A stretch of DNA of 64,000 bases from Raffaelea ambrosiae (Eukaryota; Ascomycota; Sordariomycetes; Ophiostomatales; Ophiostomataceae): assembly GCA_002778195.1 (NCBI GenBank), contig PCDI01000001.1, positions 1,996,939 through 2,060,938 on the forward strand, written 5' to 3'. Shown here one piece after another: positions 57,003 through 64,000 of the stretch. Under the pieces are notes generated by a model. It was not told where the DNA came from and ran no database searches. It saw only the letters and a list, made by a program, of their open reading frames with translations. The first letter of the stretch is position 1, and every line of letters begins with the position of its first letter. Both the position numbers and the translations under genes were made by a program.

Positions 57003-58870
57003 ATGGCGCTCACCAGTCCCCTCCCCAAGCACAACCTGGCCAACCGGCTGTACAAGAGCTCCCTGCTCAACGCCGTGTGTCTTGTCGCCGGCGTGTCCAT
57101 CTTCTTCTTTGGCTACGACCAGGGCTTGATGGGCGGCGTCAACACGACGCGCGACTATGCCGAGCTCATGGGCTTCGGCCACTGGGACGACGAGCAGAAG
57201 CTGGTCGTCGTCGACCACACCCTGCTGCAGGGCGGCATCGTGGCCGTCTACTACCTGCCGGGCACGCTCTTCGGCTGCTTCCTGGGCGGCTGGCTCGGCG
57301 ACCGCTACGGCCGCATCACCACCATTGGCATTGGCTGCGTCTGGTCCATCATCTTTGCCGCTCTGCAGTCGGCGGCCCAGAACTCCAACATGATGTTTTG
57401 CGGTAAGTCCACATACACACACACACACACACGGCACACGCAGGAGACAAGACAAGGCTGACGCTCGCTGGACAGCGCGCGTTCTCAACGGCATCGGCAC
57501 CGGCGTCCTCAACGCCATCACCCCTGTCTGGGCCACCGAGACGGCGGCCCACACGTCCCGCGGCCAGTTTGTGGCCATGGAATTCACGCTGAACATTTTC
57601 GGTGTCGTTGTGGCCTACTGGCTGGAGTTGTACGTTTCTCCGTTCTCCGTTCCCCGTCTTTGTCTCTTTGGGCCGGTCTTTGAGAACTGGCTCTGCAAAT
57701 CACCCGACGTCTTACTGATCCATCTCCCACAGCGGCACCTCCAAGTACTTCGACCCCTGGTCCTCCTTCATCTGGCGCTTCCCCATCGCCTTCCAGATCG
57801 TCCCGCTCATCGGCCTGCTGATCGTCATCTGGTTCATGCCCGAGTCGCCGCGCTGGCTGGTCAAGGTCGGCCGCGAGGAGGAGGCCCGCTACATCCTGCA
57901 CCGCCTGCGCGGCGAGGAGGGCGAGGACGCCGTCGTCGCCGAGGCCGAGCTGCAGGACATCATCCGCATCCGCAACATGGAGGACGAGACGGCCACCCAG
58001 CAGAGCTACTTCCACATGTTCTTCGGCATCGGCTCCGGCAAGCTGCACACCGGCCGCCGCGTCCAGCTGGTCATCTGGCTGCAGATCCTGCAGGAGTGGA
58101 TCGGCATCGCCGGCATCACCATCTACGGCCCGACCATCTTCACCATTGCCGGCATCAGCGCCGACCAGCGCCTCTGGGTCAGCGGCATCAACAACATCAC
58201 CTACATGTTTGCCACCCTCGTCTGCGTCTTCACCCTCGACCGCATCGGCCGCCGCTGGACCCTCTATCTCGGCTCCGTCGGCCAGGCCATCTGCATGTTC
58301 TGCGCCGGCGGCCTCGCCCGCGCCACCATCAACGCCGGCGAGCGCGGCGCCGACAACGTCGCCCAGCTCGGCGGCGCCGCCACCTTTTTTGTCTTTCTGT
58401 TCACCGCCATCTTCGGCGCCTCCTGGCTCACCGTCCCCTGGCTGTACCCGGCCGAGATCTTCCCGCTGCAGGTGCGCGCCAAGGGCAACGCCTGGGGCGT
58501 CGTCGGCTGGTCCATCGGCAACGGCTGGACCGTGCTGCTGCTGCCCACCATCTTCAACAAGCTCAACGAGAAGACGCTCTACATCTTTGGCGCCGTCAAC
58601 GTCGCCTGCATCGTCATCGTCTGGGCCCTCTACCCGGAGTCCAACCAGCGCACCCTCGAGGAGATGGACCTCGTCTTCGCCAGCGACAGCATCTGGAACT
58701 GGGAGGCCGAGAAGACCTTTGCCCGGCTGCAGGCCGAGAACCCGGACCTCGTCCAGGCCGCCCACCTCGGCCACGGCCACATCACCGACGCCGAGGCACA
58801 CGCCCACCAGGTCGGCCCCCAAAAGGCCAGCGAGGACGACGAGGACAAGGCCGAGAGCAAGCACGTGTAG
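57003..58870 (+). CDS. MFS sugar transporter
   Basis: Exons 57003-57402, 57476-57629 and 57733-58870 give 563 residues. The sugar porter signatures are all visible: FFFGYDQGLMGGV in helix 1, GGWLGDRYGRI (loop 2-3), the PESPRWLVKVGREEEA block before the central loop, LQEWIGIAGITIYGPTIF in helix 7, DRIGRRW (loop 8-9), PWLYPAEIFPLQVRAKGNA, and PESNQRTLEEMD after helix 12. The C-terminal cytosolic tail is His/Asp/Glu-rich. It should be a plasma-membrane sugar:H+ symporter; the substrate cannot be told. The coding sequence is extremely GC-rich at third positions compared with other genes here. It is divergent from a Zn2Cys6 regulator. Confidence 0.95.
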
Positions 58871-59929
58871 GGCCTGACGTGGATGGAGGACAAATAGCAG
58901 AGCAAAGGCCGAAAGCAACCCCCCCCCGGGGGCTTCTCTTTTGTCTTATGCCCATCGTGTATATACAGAATCTAGCTCTCCTCCTTCAGTTCTGCCCTTG
59001 CGCACACTGGAGGACTAACCTACTGAACATACCAAGCTCTCGCAACCACCTGACATCTCCATTTTCCCATTGTTCTGTTCTGTTCCAACAGCCGGCCCGG
59101 TGTGCCGTCTGGACAGCGGTGCCGGCGGGCGGCACAGCATTCTCGTGCATAGCTATCAGTTGCTACGTCATCGGTGGAAAATAAAAAACAAAATTGCAAA
59201 ATTAAAAATTAAAAAATCAAAAGTTTACAACCGAGGATGCATAGCGGGCGCACCATCGTTCGATCCCCGGTTCGTCTCTCATGAGGCCAACCCCACACTG
59301 GGGGGGACCTGTGCGAGGCCCATGCAGGCACTAGGAGTCTAATTGGCTGGGGCGCCCTCCTGTTGTGAGATTCCCCGTTTCGGGTGGCGCACCAAGTGGA
59401 CCCCTCTGCAGAACGCCTGCGTGGTTGTTGTGGATGGTGTGGAAACCCTCGTGACGATACTAAACCTTACCGGTAGTACGCTAGTCCAAGATGCCAAAAA
59501 AAACATGTTCGTTTTTATGGCGACGGCGGGCATGTCATGTGCCGCTGTCGTGTGGGACCCCGATCCAGTATCGATGGGGTTCGGGCATACGGAAGTCACG
59601 ATAGTGTTGCTCGTCTACGCGAAAAAAAGAAGAAAAAGTATGCTGGACACACGCGTCTGGCTGGGCTTTTTCAAACTTTGCCGGCTAAACCAGGGCAACA
59701 GCGTACATGAAAAAGAGGCATCTCTTTTCAGTTCCCACTGGGGTTTAGTGCGTCCTGGCTTATGTGACAGCCCGCAGCTACCACAAGCGAAGGAATGTCC
59801 AAGGATGGTTCTCGGCCGCCTTGCTAAATTCAAACAAGATAACAGGGAATACACAGGGCCACGCAATTCCCCCCCCCCCCCCCCACAAATGAAACCCCGT
59901 TCTCTCAAAATGGTGACCGACGATACTGC
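58871..59929. other. Intergenic region
   Basis: No supportable gene is seen. It contains an A/T-rich patch at 59180-59225 and a C-run of about 15 near 59870-59884. A GTTCGATCC motif near 59268 resembles a tRNA B-box, but no cloverleaf can be drawn. Confidence 0.3.
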
Positions 59930-62290
59930 AATGTAGTTCGCGTGCCACTGTGCTGAGGCTGTCATCGTCCGGTTCCACACACCGAACCAGCCTCTGCAAA
60001 GGCGGCTCGTCGTACGCAGGGAGCCGGCTGTGGCGTGCAGGGTCGACGCCGGCCTGGAGCAGTGCCCGTACCATGAGCACGGCGAGATGGTCCGGCTGCG
60101 GCTCCTCCTCTGTGTTCCCAGCCGGTCTCGTGCTCGTGACATGTCCGGCTGTCATGCGTGCCGACGCCAGCATGGTCGCGTGCACGCCGCAACTACTACC
60201 TGTGGCTGACGGCGCCGGGATCGGCACCGGCGGCTAATGGAGCCTCCATGACGGCCGGATATTGCCCGAGAGTGGCCTAGTAAGGAACACGATCGCCGTA
60301 CGTAGCCGCTCCGGGGTCCACCTCTGGGTCCACCACTGGGTCCACCACCCTGCGGTATCGTGCTTGTGGACTGGAGCGCCAGGCTTCAACGGGGTCTGGA
60401 TTTTCCGCAAATACCCGTACAAGGTCGCCGCGTCCAATGGCGCTCGTGGCTTGTTGCCGTCGATGGGAAGCACCTGGCCAGCCGTGCCCCAGATCGCCAG
60501 GACCAAATTCGGATCACCACCGTGCTCCAACAGGCGCTCTGGCAGGTCGCCGCGTGTCCCCGCCTGGCGGCTTCGTTGAGCGTGAACGCGGTGCTGCCCT
60601 ACTCGCCTTCCGAGGGCAGGTACAGTGTGACAGCGCGGCAGAGAAGCGTGTTTTCCGCGATGTCGACTTGCCCAGTGCTGGGCATGCATCCGTAGAAGTC
60701 ATGGCTATTATTCTATCAACCGTCGGATGTGCTCGTCCAGGCTGCTGGTCCTTGTCATCTTTTCTGTGGTCGCCGCTGTTCCACTTGGTATCGGGCTCGT
60801 CTGGAGAATCTCGTTGGCAAGGCTGTTGCACCCATGCTGGTAGTGCACATGGCTGGCGGATTCGAAAGGTCTGGCACGCACATATCTTCGTCGACGAAGA
60901 ATTCGCCATTGTCGGCATTGTTTTCCACGTCTTGACTGTCCAGGTCAACGGCCAGAAAACCACCCGCGACTCAAATTTCGAGTGGTTTCGGTGATACAGC
61001 CAACCAAAGGAGAATGCGAATAGGCGTATGCCCTGTAGAGTTCATCCACGTAGCTGACCGTCTTGGCATACTTCTTGAAAGCGATTTCGGTAGTCGAGAG
61101 TGCATGTCGAGCATCCTTTATTGTCACACATTGTGCAGCATGCCCAACTGGCAGTCTACCCAACGAAGCATGCCCCGTCCGCCATCCATCAGAGATGTTT
61201 GAATTTTGTTGCCGAGGCGAATTGTCCAGCGCCGCAGCTTTGCGCTGCTTGCCGCTTGCTCGCAGATGAAAATGCTGATGTCATCATCAACCTTGTCACA
61301 GTCGGCAGTGACTACCCAAGTGCTTTGGGAAGGGGTGTTCGTGAGCCCAGTGTAGGGCAACTGGCGAGAAAGATGCGGAGATGCCCAGCATTGGCAGAAG
61401 AAGAAAGAAAACTCGAGGACGGGATATCTGCGTGGAGGGAGTACAGTTTGTCCTGGCCCTTGCATTCGTGCAAGGCATCCAGGACATTGAATGTGCCTTT
61501 GCCATCCTCTGCAATACCGCGGACCAACTTGCAAAGTGTATCAGCTGGCTCCTAGTGACTGGACTGATATAGTTCCTCCACTGGCTCGTCGTGCTGGTCA
61601 GCCACTGGCTTGTTGTCGAAAGCGGAACAGGGACAAAAACCAAACGACAGCTCACCAAACAGCTCCCCTACCCACATGCAGATCTTTGGAGGCTCTTCGT
61701 ATTAATAACTTGTGGCACTCCCTCCTCCTAGTACTTGAGCGTGCGGGCCGGCAGGAGGAAGAGAAGCTATCAGTAACGATGTTGAAAGGTCCTGGACAGA
61801 GGCAACGCGATTGAAAGAAGCCTCCAGTAGCTTTTATTACTCAACTGGTCGATAATCCAACGAAAAAGAAGTAAAGAAGACTAGAAAGAGGGACACCATG
61901 CCTGGAGGCTGTCGTCTTGCTGCTTGTTATATATACGCAGTTTCAATATAAGCCTCCCATATTACGTCGTATAGCCCCTGTCTCCAACTCATTGTGGTTA
62001 TTACGTTTGTGCCCTAAAGACACGAAATGTTCCTCAGCGCATCTTTGTATAGGCTCCGCACGCGGACCACTGCCGGCCAAAAGCTGTACGATGAGTGAGC
62101 GTTTCATATTGTATGACAGTGACATGGACTGGTAGCCCAAGTTAAAGTAAAAGAATACCAGGGGAAATGTCGTCGCAGGAGTATGGTTGTGCTGAATGTG
62201 CTCGATCACTGCTGAAGCAAATATGGTCTTGCCGCACCCAGAGATTCTGTGCCATCAAAATGATGACGATTGTGGCTGTTCTGCGCCTCC
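59930..62290 (-). pseudogene. Decayed NACHT-ankyrin (NLR-like) gene
   Basis: Pieces in N-to-C order lie in several frames. Near 62255 a Walker A segment SGCGKTIFASAVIEHIQ runs into TFPLVFFYFNLGYQS and MKRSLIVQLL. Near 61460-61540 a Walker B-like FNVLDALHECK is read. Around 61130-61300, in a different frame, are KVDDDISIFICEQ and GGRGMLRWVDCQLG, typical of the end of fungal NACHT modules. At 60400-60700 and 59950-60200 there are ankyrin-like fragments (LLEHGGDPNLV; ALLQAGVDPARHS). Frameshifts, stops and about 300 bases of unrelated DNA (about 61614-61930) separate them. No continuous model with introns was found. Intact homologues are fungal NOD-like receptors linked to non-self recognition. 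Boundaries are approximate. Confidence 0.65.
61618..61684 (+). repeat. Dispersed repeat, copy 2, inside the NLR relic
   Basis: It matches 50728-50794. It begins the non-coding stretch that separates the Walker A and Walker B parts of the relic. A 5-base CTTGT occurs on both sides of that stretch (61609-61613 and 61923-61927), possibly a target-site duplication, though the ends are not TG...CA. Confidence 0.5.
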
Positions 62291-63382
62291 AGGTCTATCA
62301 GAATTGTCAAAGCTGCTAGAGCTCAGCCAGGTCGAGAACTCGCAGTTTTTAAGAAGCTAAACTGGAGAAGCTAGACTTGAGAAGCTAGATTGTCGTATCT
62401 TTGGCTAGTCGGCTGCATAGATCGTGGTGTTTTGTTGCCAGGTGAGCTGCGGGTGCCAGACAGACACTGGGTGATTTTCTGGTGTATCCTTCTCTTTTCC
62501 TCAGTGTCCTTTTTAAGTCACGCGTCATCAGTCGTTCTTCATCCCTAGCGCCATAGTGGTCTGCGTTTCCAGTATGTCACCCACTCTGCGGACCAAGTAT
62601 TTTGTCGTTCGATACACAGACAGAACATTTGCTGTGTTGTCTGTGGCCAACGCGAACTCAACGATGCCTCACAGGCGTTCTAATCTGACCGAGGATTGAA
62701 TAACTTCCACATCTCGCAACTGCCATACCAACTTCATAATCACATTGGCCAAGTTGTTGGGCTGTTTCTGTCTCTATATCCTCACCTATTTACGTATCTC
62801 TTTTCAAGAACGGTGAGTTCCCCCGGACATTGGACAATGAGCCAAACTTCATGGGCACCAAGGCTTTACAGCGCTGAAAGGAGCGAAAGGAGTGATATTT
62901 GTTATTACTAAGTGATGTCATCTCCATCCACGTCACCAGTCCCATATATGGATATTGTCGATCTCCCGTACAGTGCCGTCTCCTGTACTTCTCAATCGCA
63001 TTTGTAAGAACCAGCTGAGAGTGGCCCCGCGAATCAGGGCGCAGCAATGCTAAGCCAGCCCCCAATTCTGTGTAACTATGATTAGACAGCTCTTGTTTTG
63101 GTGTCTGGGGATGTCCTGGTCATCCACAGTTGGCTAGCTTACGTGATAGTGTGAAGAACGGGAAACCCGAGTTAAGGCACGAAATGAACACCGGGACGAA
63201 AGATTAGGCTCAAGTATGCGATGTGACTGGTATGGCAGTCGGTCGTTAAAAAACACAGTTGTTTTCGCCAGTTCCAACCCGTAAGATAACAGGGCATAGG
63301 GGTTCCTCGGGTGGAACCGAATGCAAGATTCCAAAGACAATTTAGCTGTTCTCTATGTACTATCTACTTCCGGGGGCTACGA
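62291..63382. other. Intergenic region between the NLR relic and the dehydrogenase
   Basis: No gene is recognised. A 91-codon minus-strand frame at 62790-63065 could be part of the relic's N-terminal region but shows no motif I can name. Confidence 0.3.
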
Positions 63383-64000
63383 TCAACTGTTCCATCCTCC
63401 GTCGATGGAGATGCACTGTCCTGTAATGTAACTGGATTCCGGCCCAAGCAAGAAGACAACAAGTTCGGCCACCTCTTCAGGCTGGCCCAGGCGTCCCAGC
63501 GGAACCTGGTCTGGTGTCGTAGCAGCAGCAGTCGCGCTGCCACGAGCTTCGACAGAAGCACGGAGCATGGGTGTGTCGATAAAACCCCTAGAACGGTCGG
63601 AAACGTGAGCTTCGATTAACAAACCGAGCACGCACAAGACGTAGAAAAAAAAAGGAGGAAAAGAACCCGTCAAAAGAAAACTAAGACGGTGAGATGTGCT
63701 GGTACGTACGGCGCAAAACAGTTCACACGGATTCCCTTCTTGCCAACTTCCTTGGCCGCTGCCCTAGTCAAACCGACAACACCGTGCTTAGAGCTACAGT
63801 AGGCAGCCGAGCCAACATTGCCCTGGATAGACAGGACGCTAGCAGCATTGACAATGGCCGCATTCTTGCCGACACCGTTCTCACGCATGCTGGCTAGCTC
63901 AGCGCGCAGGCAGTACATGACGCCCGTCAGGTTGACCTTGATGAGAAGGTCCCACATGTCGTCATCTTCGTCAGCCACGTTGTCCTTGTCATTTAACTTG
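63383..64000 (-). CDS. Short-chain dehydrogenase/reductase, 5' end off the window
   Basis: The visible exons are 63710-64000 (continuing off the right edge) and 63383-63587, joined across a GTACGT...CTAG intron with matching phase. The N-terminal TGxxxGxG cofactor motif is outside the window. Remaining landmarks of classical SDRs are present: VNLTGVMYCLRAEL, the catalytic Ser in NAASVLSIQG, YCSSK (Tyr and Lys of YxxxK), IRVNCFAPGFIDTPM across the splice, PLGRLGQPEEVAELVVFLL, and YITGQCISIDGGW at the end. The enzyme is an NAD(P)-dependent oxidoreductase; the substrate is unknown. Confidence 0.92.

Noticed and set aside
57584..58918. 444-codon ORF antisense to the sugar transporter
   Set aside because: A shadow of strong third-position GC bias; the sense strand carries all sugar-porter signatures.
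59240..59310. tRNA-like B-box (GTTCGATCC)
   Set aside because: No T-stem, acceptor or anticodon stem can be paired around it.
61614..61927. Clean solo LTR with target-site duplication
   Set aside because: CTTGT flanks exist, but the ends are not TG...CA and only the first part has a second copy, so it is kept only as a repeat-bearing insertion.
1..64000. CRISPR array, bacterial operon, rRNA genes or plasmid features
   Set aside because: Introns, gene families and promoters are fungal throughout; no regularly spaced repeats or rRNA sequence were seen.

Overview
The window reads as nuclear DNA of a filamentous ascomycete. Genes carry short GT-AG introns (mostly 50-150 bases) with CTAAC/CTGAC-like branch sites, and the gene set is typical of Pezizomycotina: a Clr5-domain protein, a Pth11/rhodopsin-type membrane protein, two Zn2Cys6 regulators, GH18 and GH55 enzymes, several MFS permeases and a NACHT-ankyrin relic. 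The CAND1 homologue is one intact gene, not the split pair I recall from Aspergillus. That and the overall style suggest Sordariomycetes, but I cannot fix the order or genus.

Left part (1-24.4 kb). A kinetochore-like gene cut by the left edge is followed by housekeeping genes: a mitochondrial oxidoreductase-like protein, xanthine/hypoxanthine phosphoribosyltransferase and CAND1. Next come a cytochrome b561 membrane protein and a six-exon Clr5-domain protein that can only be read after splicing. A gene-poor stretch follows. It ends at a truncated HNH-nuclease gene that overlaps the 3' end of a PhoD-like phosphatase. The phosphatase is divergent from a GIT1-type permease, and a CACGTG site lies between them, suggesting a phosphate-scavenging pair.

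Middle (25.5-48.1 kb). An intronless GH55 glucanase with a very long Ser/Thr-rich region is followed by a seven-TM Pth11-like protein. Then come an M20 carbamoylase/amidohydrolase, a Zn2Cys6 regulator, a Dal5-like permease and a phenol-hydroxylase-type FAD monooxygenase, which could be a nitrogen or aromatic catabolic neighbourhood. GATA sites of the AreA/NIT2 type precede two of these genes. An intact tRNA-Asn(GTT) gene lies on the opposite strand inside an intron of the regulator. A GH18 chitinase-like gene closes this part.

Right part (48.5-64 kb). Two tandem paralogues encode secreted, cysteine-containing, single-TM proteins, and the duplication includes their TATA-box promoters. A second Zn2Cys6 regulator is divergent from a sugar-type MFS transporter. 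A frameshifted NACHT-ankyrin (NLR-like) relic follows, interrupted by non-coding DNA that starts with a dispersed repeat. The 3' part of a short-chain dehydrogenase runs off the right edge.

Most multi-exon models were built by hand from reading frame, splice-site consensus and protein-family continuity. Junctions are therefore predictions.
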